From contig JAWQUS010000008.1 of assembly GCA_036365455.1 (NCBI GenBank), forward strand, positions 15,235,501 through 15,299,500: 64,000 bases of DNA. The letters run 5' to 3'. Made by a program: the position numbers and the translations under genes. The stretch's first letter is position 1. Each line of letters opens with the position of its first letter. Origin of the DNA: Macrosoma leucophasiata (Eukaryota; Arthropoda; Insecta; Lepidoptera; Hedylidae). The notes beneath the pieces are model-generated. The model searched no databases, had not been told where the DNA came from, and saw nothing but the letters and a program-made list of their open reading frames with translations. Shown piece after piece: positions 1 to 13,100 of this stretch.

Positions 1-107
1 CCAATCGCTCGCGCGTTGATACTCTTCTGGACGCAAAGCTCGCACGTGAGATTCCGCGCCGCGGGGGCAACTGGGAATAATTCAGATTCACGAAGAATTC
101 GCCCATA
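1..107 (-). CDS. possible partial exon of an unidentified zinc-finger-like gene, cut by the window edge
   Basis: On the minus strand the frame is open from a possible acceptor (AG at 108-109) to the window edge. It is GC-rich next to AT-rich DNA. The translation contains NLTCELCVQKSIN, whose C-x2-C spacing resembles the first half of a C2H2 finger. The rest of the protein lies outside the window, so family and function cannot be named. It could be chance: a second AG (71-72) would give a shorter exon, and no histidine pair is visible. Confidence 0.28.
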
Positions 108-2328
108 CTGGACAACATAGATTTATTGTCTCTGGACAAGCTCTATCTCGTAGAGAATAATATGACCAAAATACTTTCTGGGCCTTATAACGTAAAGAAA
201 CTTTTAATTTTTATCGAGAAAAAATTCTACACATCTTTGCTTTTTCGTACCTATCGGGAAATCGGGCGGGACGTCGAAGTGTCCATTCTATACGTTGTAT
301 TATTACATTTTATCTGTCATGGCGCAGAAACTTTTATTTTGTATACTGTGACAAAAGTGTGGCACCCACGAGTCCTTTATTTTATCCACGCCGCAGAATT
401 ACCTAAAAAAATTCGCCTTTTAAACGCATTGAAAGTTCGAAGGATACTTAAATAAAACGCTTTAATTTGTTGAATCGCTTTATTAGACTAATTCTTTAGG
501 GGTAATCAAATGACTTACCCTTACCCATTACACTATCCTATACAATTATACAACATATCAAATATATATTAAAATTTTATACAAGAATGATAAAATTATG
601 TATATCGGCTTTATCTCGGTTGCGAATTGCGAACTGGTTTTTAACGATTTGCTGAAACAGACCACCGATGAGCAACATCATCGTCGCGAGTAGGCAATAC
701 AGGCACGTAATTTTATTTCCTATGTGGTCGCGAGGACGTAACGAGTTGGTAAGATTCCATTACAGCAAGTTATTGCGTGTATAGTGGCTGAATCATTTAT
801 AAATGCCTCTCTGGCAATATAACACGCAATTCGCGAGTGGGATATAGCTACATAGGGTTGAGTTTAATCCGTAGAAACATCAGAGGCAAAAGGATAGTGA
901 TTTTACACATGTATAATATTGGCTTGAAAGTTTTAGTGCATGTTGTCGTGATCATATATCTGTCAATGCCCTTCTAATTCTAAGCATTTTAAAATTTATT
1001 TTGTAATAATGCGGCTTTCTTGTATTTTATTGATAAGTCGTACGGATACCGGATAAGAATAGCGTGTACACAACAAATATAGCGTGGAATCCACAAAACT
1101 AGGCGATATTGGCAGTCCTATTTTTTACAGACAGTAAGTAACAAGTATGACTTAGTTGTACCAACAAGGATCAGAATATAAAATTTAACTGATCGAGTGA
1201 TGTGTGAAGTCAAAGATATTTCATATCTTTGTGTGAAGTTATGAATGTTGAATTCGATTATTTTTAAACGTCGGCATAAATGTAAAAATGTATTTTTTAT
1301 CGAAAATAGTATCGCGTAACGACCCGGTTTTAAAATGTGTGTGATGTTATGGTTGTTGTTGAAAAAACGTTTAACAAGTTTAGGCGGGTTTAATATACTC
1401 TGGATACCCATCATGATACTACGTATGTTATCAACGAAACGGATGTTCTACTTGAATAAGTATATAAATTATATTTTCATTGTAACGATTATAACAAAAA
1501 CCTACTATTGGTTGCTTAATATATAGTGCTATTAATCCGCAATTTAGGTCAAGCCTTTTGAATTTACGCTATATAAGAAAGGTTGTATGTTAAACTGCTT
1601 GCTATTTAAAGCTATTAACCGCACAGTTTTTGCCTCTAAATGTATTTGGTTAGTATTTATTATTTAACGGTATATTCAATTAAAATGCATTTAAAAACAA
1701 CACTACATTCATATATATAAACAGATGTTACACAAAATATACATAAGACACCTACATAGACTATACTGGTTGGTATCGAGTAGAAAACACTGATTTGAAA
1801 GAATAGCAGGTAGACTTATAGAATTATGAATATCTATTCTATTACAGATAACATTTAAAACGGTTTATTTCTGACAGGATTTGCGCTTAATTTAACAGTT
1901 AGAAAATGTTATGGAATTAGATGAATCAATTAATTCCACACATCGAACATGATCAGTATCATAGCATACAATACAGAAAGTTAAACTCACTTAGCTTACA
2001 GTTTTTGACTCAATTTACACTGATATTACCTGTGATTATTAACTATCTAATTTAGTAATCATGTACTACGACATATTAGCGATTTAATTACAAGTTATCG
2101 CTATAAAAACTATAAATAACATTTTTTGCACTGAAAAATGATAGCATACAAATTTATTTGACATAGTTATTTGATTTTTTTACAAACTCCAGATGAGATA
2201 TTACTCCCAGTAGTCACATTTATATGACACACGCGCATTTTACAAAGCTTTACATCTTTACACTGCATAGCAAAAGATAAATAATCATTATGATAATTTC
2301 CAGTGAAAAACAAGCATTATCTAAAGTA
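108..2328. other. AT-rich non-coding stretch
   Basis: Open frames here are short (109 codons at most), AT-driven and have no recognisable domain. I see no RNA gene or transposon end. Likely an intron or intergenic DNA. Confidence 0.5.
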
Positions 2329-2566
2329 TAGGTCGCGCCAGGTAAAAAGAACGCTGGCGGTCAAGCTGCGCGTCATGTGTTTTTATTTCATTTTATGTTA
2401 TTCTATGTAATATAGTTTTCAATCTGCCTACCAATACACGAAACCGCAAGCGAAAGCTAGATCAAAAATAAACCAATAGGGCTAGTACTTTCGTGCGCGA
2501 GTGTACCGATGCGCGAACACATCCCTTCTACTTTCTTCCAGCGTTCTTTTTACGTGGCGCGACCTA
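2329..2566. mobile_element. MITE with about 30-bp inverted termini
   Basis: The left end reads AGGTCGCGCCAGGTAAAAAG and continues GAACGCTGG. The right end is its inverse (CCAGCGTTCTTTTTACGTGG, then CGCGACCT) with about one mismatch. Both ends are bordered by TA, as expected for a TA-targeting DNA transposon. The roughly 240-bp interior has no coding capacity, so this is a non-autonomous element whose transposase source is unknown. Confidence 0.7.
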
Positions 2567-3666
2567 TAGTAAGGTTGATTATCAGAACCAAGTTTTACCC
2601 ATTACAAATGGCTAAGTGTTACACAGCGCTAAATATATCTTAGCTACAGCCTTCGAAAATTTTAAAACCAATGCATTTGGGAAACCCTTTATAGGGAAAT
2701 GGGTGTATTTCACTGAAAACTATGCTTAATGGGGATGGTGACTAGGTATGAATTCACTACATTGTAAAGCGACTTGCGAATGAGATATAAAGATAAAAAT
2801 TATGAAAATTCGAGTTGAATCGTATGAGCTAGAAGAAAAAGTGAACAAAAAAGTTAAGTATAAAATAAAAATAATTTCACTTTTACATTCTTTACATTCA
2901 TTACGATATCCAACGAATTTGAATAAGAATGATTTTGTGTGAAGATATTTAAAATGTTTTGGTTTCACCATAAAATTCACAAGTTCTAACTCTAACGTGA
3001 TGTCAGAATAGAGTATCATTTTAAATGAACCGTTTTGAGTCGTCGCAACGTTTTGAATTTAAAATTATTAGCTATTGAATAGATGTTTCAAAGACTATAT
3101 TTATTTATTATTATACTTTTCGAAATTACAATACAAAAACTAGTTCATTATCCCTATTTCTGTAACAGGAATAAACAAGAGCGTGCTTTCTAATCGGTTA
3201 GCAGTATTAAAATCACCTCGAGCAATTATCAGAGATCAATGTTTGCTAAATTAATGACATAACTAAAACTAGGTACATTTGTTTTATGTAACATTTAAAA
3301 GTTAACAATACAACCGTTTATACACACACCACAGAACTGAAACAAACACGTTATCAACGATTTTCTTTGTATTTTTTTTGTCCTTGCATGTCGTATTGGC
3401 ACGGATTTATAGTTAGGGAGTTCGTTATATAACAAGAACTGTAATCGGTAGAAAGTACCACGTATTCCGTGTTTTAGTGATGATTTATTAATATGTAAGA
3501 TAATTATGAGTTTCTTTTTATTAAAATGTATTTTTAGATTTTGAAAGGAGTTTGGTTCCGTTAGCTCTGGCGACTTTATTATATTATTCAGGAATGTGAA
3601 AATTGTAATGGACTCAGAAAAAGATGTAAAAAGACATGCTAAGATTGTTGCGCATGTTTAATTAGC
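2567..3666. other. AT-rich non-coding stretch
   Basis: No credible coding frame or repeat terminus was seen. The 97-codon minus-strand frame at 2726-3019 has no domain and low-complexity composition. Confidence 0.5.
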
Positions 3667-3785
3667 CACCAAGCCGCATTGGAGCAGCATGTTGGAGTAA
3701 GTTCTAGGCCTCTCCCCAAAAAGGGGAGAGACTCGTACCCAGCAGTGGGACGTATCAACGGTTGCCATGATTTATTATTATGTAA
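3667..3785 (+). repeat. 5'-truncated SINE (3' tail only)
   Basis: It matches the 3' half of the full SINE at 7606-7972: the CATTGGAGCAGC start, the CCCCAAAAAGGGGAGAG centre, CCCAGCAGTGGGACGT, then an ATT-rich end. The 5S-like head is missing, as expected for 5' truncation during retrotransposition. Confidence 0.6.
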
Positions 3786-3949
3786 AATTAAATAGTGATT
3801 ATTTCGCCTCAATTTAACCGATCTATCTCAGAAATTTTTGGGGACTCGATTGGGATTTTAACCCGGGATGTCTCGCATATATGCAAAATATATATTTAAA
3901 TATATTTAACAGACTATAATACAATTAGTACTATTTAAGACAAGTCATC

Positions 3950-4580
3950 TCACATACAGACACAACGATAAAAGAAATTAAAAGACGAACAGCTAACGGA
4001 TGGAAAAGATATTGGTCATTGAAAGAGATTATGAAAGCCTCAGATCTTAGTATTGGTATCAAAAGGAATCTTCAATATCTGCGTTCTCCCATGTATTACA
4101 TATGGGTGTGAAACCTGGGCTCTTACGAAACATCACAGAAACATGCTGGCACACTGCCAAAGAGCTATGGAACGAAGTATGATAGGTACTAAGAAACAAG
4201 ATAAGATACGAAACAACGTCATAAGAAGACAAAAGTCACAGACATACTTACTAGAATAGATAGTTTGAAGTGGAGATGGACTGGGCACATGCTGCGCGGT
4301 ACACAGGATAAGTGGAGCAAGATCATAACAGACTGGTACCCTAGAGAGGGGAGAAGAAACAGAGGAAGACAAAGCAAAAGATGGGAAGATGAACTAAAAC
4401 TGACCGCAGGCCCAAAATGGAGAAGGGTTGCTAGAGACAGAGTACAATGAAAATTGTTAGAGGAGGTCTTTGCCAAGAAGCACACTGAACTCAGAGATAT
4501 TTTATAACTAAAGCGACAACCACAACACAAAAGAAAGAAGAAAGCCGTTCAGGATAAGAGGCTTATTATTATTGAATACA
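3950..4580 (+). pseudogene. 3' end of an RTE-like non-LTR retrotransposon (reverse transcriptase C-terminal region)
   Basis: Reading through frame changes, the translation shows landmarks of the region after the reverse transcriptase domain in insect RTE-like LINEs: YGCETWALTKHHR, CQRAMERSMIG, then KWRWTGHMLR, GRRNRGRQSKRWEDEL and WRRVARDRVQ. The parts lie in different frames (about 3957-4055, 4053-4259, 4265-4450), so it is broken. The catalytic reverse transcriptase and endonuclease regions are absent (5' truncation). The end near 4570 is followed by ATT repeats. Family assignment is from remembered motifs; other LINE clades share parts of this tail. Confidence 0.75.
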
Positions 4581-5049
4581 AGTAGTAGTAGTACAGTAAC
4601 TATTACCTATAACACCTAACATACATGATCAATTATAGAACCATTATAGAAATTGTATTAATTTTCTGAATTATTAACATGTTTTTGTTGATTATCCTTA
4701 AAGATAATTTCGCTTTACATACAATTCTAATAATACTTTAACGGGAACCACAAAAGACGACATTTACATAAAAATTGGAGCATAGTGCATATGTATAACT
4801 TACTAACAAACATCATATAATTAATAATATTCTTCAAAACTCACATACTAATGTAAAAACCGGCGTAGTCGTCGCTTTACAGAGGGGTGAGTGTTTACGA
4901 AATTATTTTTATTTGTTTGAACATCCAGACTATAATATAATAAATTGTACCAAACCATTCCAACGTTCAACAAATATTCAACAAACTTTATCACTTGAAT
5001 AAGTTTCATCTGATTTTCTGAACATTTAATGATTTAGTACTATACAATA
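4581..5049. other. AT-rich non-coding stretch
   Basis: Nothing recognised between the LINE remnant and the mariner terminus. Confidence 0.5.
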
Positions 5050-6345
5050 CGAGGGTGGATCCAAAAGTTCGAAGCCCGACCAAGAAAATGAAAGAAAAGT
5101 GGGTCTAATTTTATTTTTATTTTTCGACATAGTCTCCATCTAGCTCAACACACTTCTTCCAACTGAACTGCAACTTGTTTATCCCCTCGAAAAAAAAAGA
5201 TTCCGGAAGGTCGGCGAAATACTCGTTTACTGCGACTATCACCTCATCTTTGGTCGAAAATTTCGAGCCACCCAAATGTTTTTTTAAATTTGGAAATAAA
5301 TGATAATCTGAGGGTGCTAAATCCGGCGAATAAGGTGGGTGGGGCAGCAATTCGTAGCCACAATCATGGATTACAGACATTGTTTCAACCGAAGTGTGAA
5401 CACGTGCATTGTCTTCATGGAACAAAACTTTCTTACGCAACTTTCCCGGCCTTTTTTCTTTTATTTCTTCTCGTAGTCTTCGTAAAAGGTTACAATAATA
5501 ACTAGAATTAATAGTTTGACCTTTCGGTAAATAATCTACAAAAATAATTCCCTTCGCATCCCAAAAAACAGAAGCCATGACTTTGTTAGTCGACAAAACG
5601 ACTTTAGCCTTTTTCGGTGTAGGTGAGTCAGATCTTTTCCATTGTTTGGATTGTTGTTTTGATTCAGGAATATGGTGGTGAACCCAGCTTTCATCCATGG
5701 TAACAAATCTAGACAAAAAGTCATCGGGATCAGTCTCAAAAAGTTACAAACAGTCTCGCGAAATTGTGAATCGAACTCGTTTTTGTTCAGCTGAAAGCAA
5801 CCTCGGGACCCAGCGAGCAGAAACCTTATGGAATCCCAATTCTTTCGTTATTATGTGTTGCACCCGGCCATAACTAATGTCTGTTGTCTCAGCTATCTTA
5901 CCAATGATCAAACGTCGATCACCCAGTATGAGATCACAAATTTTATCGATGTTTTCTTTCGTGGTAGAGGTCGTAGGCCGTCCATTCCTAGGATCATCTT
6001 CAATGCTCTCACGACCGCGCTTAAACTCAGCTACCCACTTCTTGACACTGGAATACAATGGAGCAGACTCCCCCAAAGTGCCCACCATATCTTGATGGAT
6101 GTCTTTTGGTGACAGGCCTTTTTTATTGAGGTACTTAATGACTGCACGATGTTCAATTTTCTCCATTATTGAAAATCGCATCAGAATGCTTCAAACAAAT
6201 AATCACAGAAAATTTATATTGTGCAGTATCGGAATGAAACTGCGCACAATAAATCAATAGAAGACATACTAACAAATGACGATAAATTTAAAAAGATGTC
6301 ATGTTTCCTTGTAGTTTGGGTCACGAACTTTTGGATCCACCCTCG
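5050..6345 (-). mobile_element. complete mariner-family transposon
   Basis: The left terminus CGAGGGTGGATCCAAAAGTT has an exact inverted partner at 6324-6345 (AACTTTTGGATCCACCCTCG). TA dinucleotides flank both sides (5048-5049 and 6346-6347), the mariner target duplication. The element is about 1.3 kb, the usual size, with one minus-strand transposase frame filling it. It lies between the left edge and the 3' end of the CTCF gene. Confidence 0.92.
5117..6181 (-). pseudogene. mariner transposase (D,D34D) with one in-frame stop
   Basis: Mariner transposases bind the element's inverted repeats and cut and paste it into TA sites. A single minus-strand frame of 354 codons is interrupted once, by TAA at 5744-5746 (codon 146). 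The likely native start is the Met at 6166 (MEKIEH). The N-terminal part holds the paired helix-turn-helix DNA-binding region, with DPRNGRP as the linker. The C-terminal part holds the catalytic triad: Asp in TMDESW, Asp in HEDNAR, and Asp in PDLAPSD exactly 34 residues later. The reading frame is the same before and after the stop, so no frameshift is needed. Length matches the family (about 345-355). It is probably inactive because the stop separates the DNA-binding and catalytic domains. Confidence 0.92.
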
Positions 6346-7135
6346 TATAATATGTGAGTAATAACTTATTAAGAAGCATTCTGTTTTACGTTTACATGGA
6401 GGATACGATACAGATGATAAAGTATAAAATACAAGCGATTACTCGAAACATAATTTAATACATGCTTAATATGTGCCACAGAGTATTAAAATCACTAAAT
6501 TTTGATTGATAAATCTTACATTCATCCCCACAGGACTACGCAATTACCTAAATAACACTTTTAAAATAATGGAGTTTAATTACATACATGATCAATTTAT
6601 ATTCTTAAAGGTTGAACACAATTATAACGTAACAAAATCATCAGTGTAACAGTAAAATTTAAAGTTTCCATATTTTGATAATATCTGATCTGTGGGACAA
6701 TTCAACAAATTAAAATATAGAATAAGTACTTATATCTGATCCTCTTCTCATCGATGAACTACGCATGAAATATACAATGAAAATGCGAATCTTCTATCAT
6801 AATTTCGCCTTAAGAGTGATAGTAGAAGCTTTGAGATCCAACAGACCTACATACTTAGAAACGAGTCTACGACAACACCTACTTTAATAGACAACAAGCA
6901 ATAAAGAATCCAACACCCATCAAGTCAATGTGCTTTTTACAATAGATATACACGCATCCCATCAAATATCAGCTCCTGAACCTGACCAGAGGCTGATTGA
7001 TTAGTGCGAGAATGATGGTTACAATGGTGGCACTAACTATTCCAAGGAAAATGGCGCCCACGTTCATAAAGACCCTCGTCTCACAGTACAAGAGAGTAAC
7101 AAAACAAATATCTAATTCATATAAATGCTCGCCAT
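6346..7135 (-). other. likely 3' UTR of CTCF followed by non-coding DNA
   Basis: This lies directly 3' of the CTCF stop codon. No minus-strand AATAAA was found; the variant ATTAAA occurs at about 6882-6887 and might end the transcript. The left part is AT-rich with nothing recognised. Confidence 0.35.
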
Positions 7136-10100
7136 TTAAGCAATACGAAGTACAACTTTATCGTTGTAACTTGAAATTTCTTCTTCTTCATCACCTTCGT
7201 CATCTTCCTGTATAAAAAAATAAAAAAAGTATATAGAGTATTGCATAAAATTTTCAAGAAAGTAGCATACTAAGATGATTCTACTTACGTCAAAGCCGAA
7301 ACAGGTATCGACATCCTTCTCAAGTTTTATGCTTCGATCAGTTGCTTTTAGTTGTGTCGATTCCTTATCACTATTCAACCGTGCGTGATCGATGTCAGGC
7401 AAAACAATCTCTTCCTCCTCTTCTTCTGTAAATAAATATGAACTATACTGTAACTTTGAAAACTAAATAACTTTGAAACGCACACACAAGAATTTTCAAA
7501 GAATTCCACTCGATCCATTTTCGAGTTTTTTTACGAGACTAACACACGACAATGGAAAATAGTCTAAATTAGAGAACAGATATTAGGTCAGATTATTTAA
7601 ATGAATGAAGCGTGCATGGCCCAGCGGCTGGTGTAGATCGTAAGCGATCTACTCGGTTAAGCACTACGGGCGCAGTCGGGTAGTGTGATGGGTGACCGCT
7701 AGTGGCAAACTAAATGCGCGTTTTCGTGCTTCGGAAGGCACGTTAAGCCGTTGGTCCCAGTTGCTATCGATGGATAGCAGTCGTTAAACCTTGTCGAAGG
7801 CCTTATGGGCGGTTTGAAAATATCCAACAGCGGGTTGGCCACTAACCCACCCACCTCCACCAATCCGCATTGGAGCAGCGCGGTGGAGTAAGCTCCAGGC
7901 CTCCCCCCAAAAAGGGTAGAGACTCATGCCCAGCAGTGGGACGTATAATGGGTTGCCATTATTATTTATATTATTATTTAAATGAAGATAATGTTTAATT
8001 AAAGCCCATATTGGAGCAGCGTGGTGGAGTAAGCTCCAGGCCCCCCAAAAAGGGGAGAGACTCGTGCCCAGCATTGGGACGTACAAGGGTTGCCATTATT
8101 ATAACGTCTAATTAAAAAAAAAAAAAGTGATTCAACTTACCTTGTTCCTCTTCCTCAATGAAATCTGGTGCCACGACTGCGACCTGCTGCTCGGTCCCGT
8201 CCTCCAACTGTATCACTTCCAGCACCACGTACTGCTGGCCGTCGCCGTCAGCCACCGTCACCAGCTTACCGCGCTTCACGTCATCATCGTCGAGTCCTAG
8301 CTTTATTATGTCACTATCTTCGTCGTCTGAATCTTCCATCTCGACATCCTGCAATGTTACAGTATCGATTACATCTTCGTTTAAACTGCCTTCGTTTCCT
8401 AAACACCAGTGACTGATCAAGGCTTTGCAATCGTAAAATCTACGGCTTGTCTTACAACTGACATGGCATGGCATTGCAAACGGGCTAAGGGTATGGCATT
8501 GCATACAATTCTTACAATTGTTTGAGGATCAAGACTAGTGATTAATGCAATGCATACGCCATAAGTTCGCTCGGGCAAATTCAAAAAATAAAATTAAAAT
8601 TGCTCGAGAGAGCACGGTCCGTGCCATGGTGTTTTATTGCATATCAGTTTAGGAACTTCTAATGTTTCATTTGTTTATATGAACTCGCGTATGAAAAAGC
8701 GAGACGAATATCGATTTCTGCAATTAAAGTTCACAGCACGCCCGCATAAGACATTTTTGGACCTTTTCACGGATAAAAATAGACTGCATATTTATTTCGC
8801 CGCAATGTCACATTACCGTGTACAGTACTCAACAAATATTGTACATATATAAATAGGAAACACCACTATTTAAATAGTGGTGGACAAGTGTCTTTCCATT
8901 ACGGTGAAATTGTTATGACGAATTCAATATTATTGAATTCAATAATATTATTTGTATCGAGCGTATCATGTAATGTAAATTGTACATCAATTAGCTATAA
9001 GATTGAGTTGCTAATTTGCAGTAAACAAATCGTGATTGTCTTTAAAAATCTGAACATACAAAAATTAAACTTTAAGACGCAACATAAATGGTCGCAATCG
9101 AGCCAGATCTAAAATGGAATAAACACTGTCAAATGTTTGTACTTAATAATACTCATACTTATCGCTGTATACCGATGACATCAAAATCATCGAATGCTAA
9201 ATTTCATAATTCGGTTAAAAATTAAGTAGGTATGTACATATTTTTATTACATATGGTGGCCGAAAATCGAGTACTAAGCATCTTGTGTTATGTCCCATGT
9301 TTCACCAGTGTTCACCACCTTGTGGTGGTATCGCAGCGATATAGTACCTTCATCTTTATTCTCCATGACCTACCATTCGCTTAGCATTATTACCACTGTG
9401 TAAGCATATTTTATTTATTTTATATTATAATATCTTATATATAAAATTCTCGTGTCACAATGTTTGTCTTCGTACTCCTCCGAAACGGCTTTACCGATTT
9501 TAACCAAATTTTGCATGCGATATATTCAGTAGGTCTGAGAATCGGCTAACATCTATTTTTCATAACATTTTTGGACATTTTTTTTTAATTTTCTAGGGCA
9601 ATACGAAGTTTGCCGGGACAGCTAGTGATTTAATAAAAATCAGTCGTCAAGGGAGGTGACTTATAACAAGAGCGCATTATACAAAAAAAAATGTCTTCGT
9701 AAGACAAATTACTTTAGTAGGTACTAGCTGTTTCCCGCGACTTCGGTCGCGTGCTCCTTAATTCAGGCACAAAAAGTAAAGTATGCATGCGATTCGCCAG
9801 TCATTTTTGATATTCACCAGACAAAATCAAACTCGGAAGAACCACTAAGCATCTTCTATAACGGAAAAAACTGTACTCTCTGATCCGGAGATCGAACCCG
9901 ACGTCAGTTGATAGTAAGCAGTAGGTCTGCTACAACTAAATCACTATAGCAGTTAATGCTAACCTTTTATGTATGTGTTTTCACGCCAAGTCCCTCCAAA
10001 ATAAGTAGAAAATGTGGAGCGCCAAATATCAGTTCTTACGTATCTATCGCGCCTTTTGTATATTTGAAACACACGTTAATTTATAAAACAACAAAATAAA

Positions 10101-13100
10101 TATACATTCGCATGAGCTACATAAAAAAAAAACAAGACGCATTCGCAATCCATTAAACAGTACCTTTTTTTGACAGATAGCATATGCATCATATTTTCAA
10201 TTTATATGCCTGAATCGGCACGCTAAACCAATGGATGATAATAATTATATAGACTGATAAAAAATAATACTACTTTAATAATAAAAAAAATATGTTATTA
10301 TTAAAAAAAAAAAAAAGAATTGAATAACATAATGTTAAAAATGTCTTTTATATGTTAAGTTTCCACTCAAAAACGATAAGAAAGAATGGATCCAGCCTCA
10401 TTAACGAGTTATGTAGGTATAAGCCATAGAGAAACACGGGCCACTGGCCGACCGGAGTGGAGTAGCCATAGCGTTTATTACCGATACAAACAGTGTCATT
10501 TTTTGCGGGGGAGAATTTGTGTGACCCACACATACACACGCAACAAAAATCGTCTATTACTACGAAACTCACATCTTGATTTTAAACAATTTCACGCACG
10601 CATTTAACATCTCGGCGACAGACATAGGATCACTTGTGCTTGTACTTTGACAGAGAGGAAAGCCTGCATATGTCTACTCCCCTCCGGTTCGCCGCGGCCG
10701 GTGACCCGTGAATCCCGTGATGGAAGGGGGCAGATGAAATTAACGACCACCGGGGTGGCCGTTGGCACTTATGCCACCTATTAGTGCCAACGCCCACCCC
10801 GGAGCCGGCTTCAGAGGGGGGCCGATGGAAATAAAGGTGCTCTATGTGTATAAGCTTACGAACAACTTGATTGCATATAGGAAGATTTGGACATAATACA
10901 ACTGGATTTGTGTTGTTCGTCAATCTTATTTTTCTATGCCAGAGCTTGCCTTCAAGCTTGTGGTGGCCAAGGTGCTGGATAAGATGCACTTCTGAACAAA
11001 AACTTGGTTTCACTCATACAAGTCTAACACTGATCTTTATTTGGGATCTTGATCTGCCGCTGACAGTCCAGATTGAGGGCAAGCGCGCGCTCGTCGTGTC
11101 CTAAGATGTGTCGTGACGGGTCTTGTATAACGAGGTACCAGATTGCTGTTATCGGCGGAGCACTTGATTTACTTCCCACAAGTGCAACGCTTCACCCAAA
11201 AATATAATACTGACCTTCATTTGGGCATCGAGAATCTTGACCTTCCTCTGGCGGCCAAGTTTGAGGGCAAGCGCCCGCTCCTGGTGACCAGAGTCGGGGT
11301 CGTGCACGGCGAGATGCCGGATAAGGTTTCCCTTGTGGGCGAAGTGCCGGTTGCATTCGCGGCAAGTATGCGTCTTCTCTTTGGGCGGCTTCGGCACGTA
11401 CGTCGGATTGTGGTATAGGTTTTGGTGGCGCCGTAGCAATTGCTTTTGCCTAAAACAATAATTAATTATTACCATTATGTAATACCTGATTAACCATGGG
11501 GAAGAATATATTGAATTGATGTCATATTATACATACATCCAATATTTGAGAGTTTAGTTTTTTTGTGCCTATTAGGTAATATGCTTGTTTACAGTATAGA
11601 CATACATGAAACACATTACCAGACACCAGAGGTGTCACTTTAAATGTCCTCAATTATTTCGAGTCAAGCTCTGCGCTTCTGAGCCGCCGAAGTAGTAATA
11701 AATAAAATAATACATGAATATTACCTGAACGACTGATCACACAATTCGCAAACAAATGGCTTTTCGTCGGTATGCTTCAACATGTGCGACTTGAGATGAC
11801 GCATAGTGGTGGACGCGTATGGACACAGTTCACATTTGTAACATTTCTCACCTTCATGTGTCTGTAAATGATATTACTGTTGAACAAACTACAGAACATG
11901 GAACAAAAGCTGATAGATTAATTAGGAAATACACACCACTTTTATATCTATGGATATACTCACTTTATTGTGCACCTTGCACGAGTACCGATCAGGGAAG
12001 GATTTTCCGCATCTCTTACACTTGAGGGGTTTGTCAGAAGTGTGCAACTTCTGAATGTGAATTCGTAGATCCGTTTTACGGCCGCATTTTGCCGGGCATA
12101 ATTCACAAGCATACACTGGCTTCTCGGATACTGAGAAATAAAAATTATTTAAAGTAAAAACGTATATGCTAAGGAACTTTAAATAATATATTACATCACT
12201 TTCACTTTTGTTCAAAAAATCTTTATATCATGTAGTATTGACGCTAGAATTCAGGGCATATTGCATTAATGAATATCGCGTAATTACTGTAGAAATTCTT
12301 GTACACTTTTCGCCATGTTGTGATCTTGTGACGTCGTACAAAAAGTAATCAAATAAATACTAACACAACATTCGCATTTTTTATTTTTATTATTTACCTA
12401 CTTATTCCTAAATGTAATCAAGGCGATATTTTTACAGCATATTAGAATGATTTCAAATGAAAAGACGCTAGCTCAAAATTGTTAACTAGCATACTATTAA
12501 TGATGTCTAATTTACTAACCATTGTGTATAAGTTTATGTGCTTTCAGGGAGTTGGATTGAGTGAAGCACATATTGCAATGTTCACATTTGTACGGTTTCT
12601 CTCCAGTGTGCGTGCGTAGATGGCGTTTTAGTTTGAAGGTGTCCGGCGACGCGTAGGTGCAGTGTGGACACTGTTGGCACAAAGAAATATAATGATCTAT
12701 TGACATTATGTTATGTCCTTATAGACTAGACCAGCATTTCCCATTTGCAGAGCAGTGACCTGGGGTATTGGGCTATCAAAATAAAATTCCAGGTAGCATT
12801 ACCTTGTTTTAATAAATACTAGGTATCTTCATGCAATCTGTCCACACATCATAGATATTTTTAATAAATGTAAATAATTTTACCAAAGGCGCCGTTCAAG
12901 TATTACGTAAGCAGATTTATTACCCTTACTTTGATGCTTATAGTTATTAGGTAATACTACTTTAGCTATGGGAATGATAAGTCATGACATAAGGGTGGTC
13001 GCTAGCCAAAAGACGATGACCTAGGGGAGGAATGGGGAGGGTAGATAGTAATAAGGATGATGTAAGGGAAACATATAAATTTTAGATTAGATAGTTAAGT

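Noticed and set aside
126..455. 109-codon plus-strand frame
   Set aside because: AT-driven composition, no domain, no supporting context.
8158..8416. Plus-strand frames of 82-84 codons
   Set aside because: They are antisense shadows of the CTCF exon 8141-8348.
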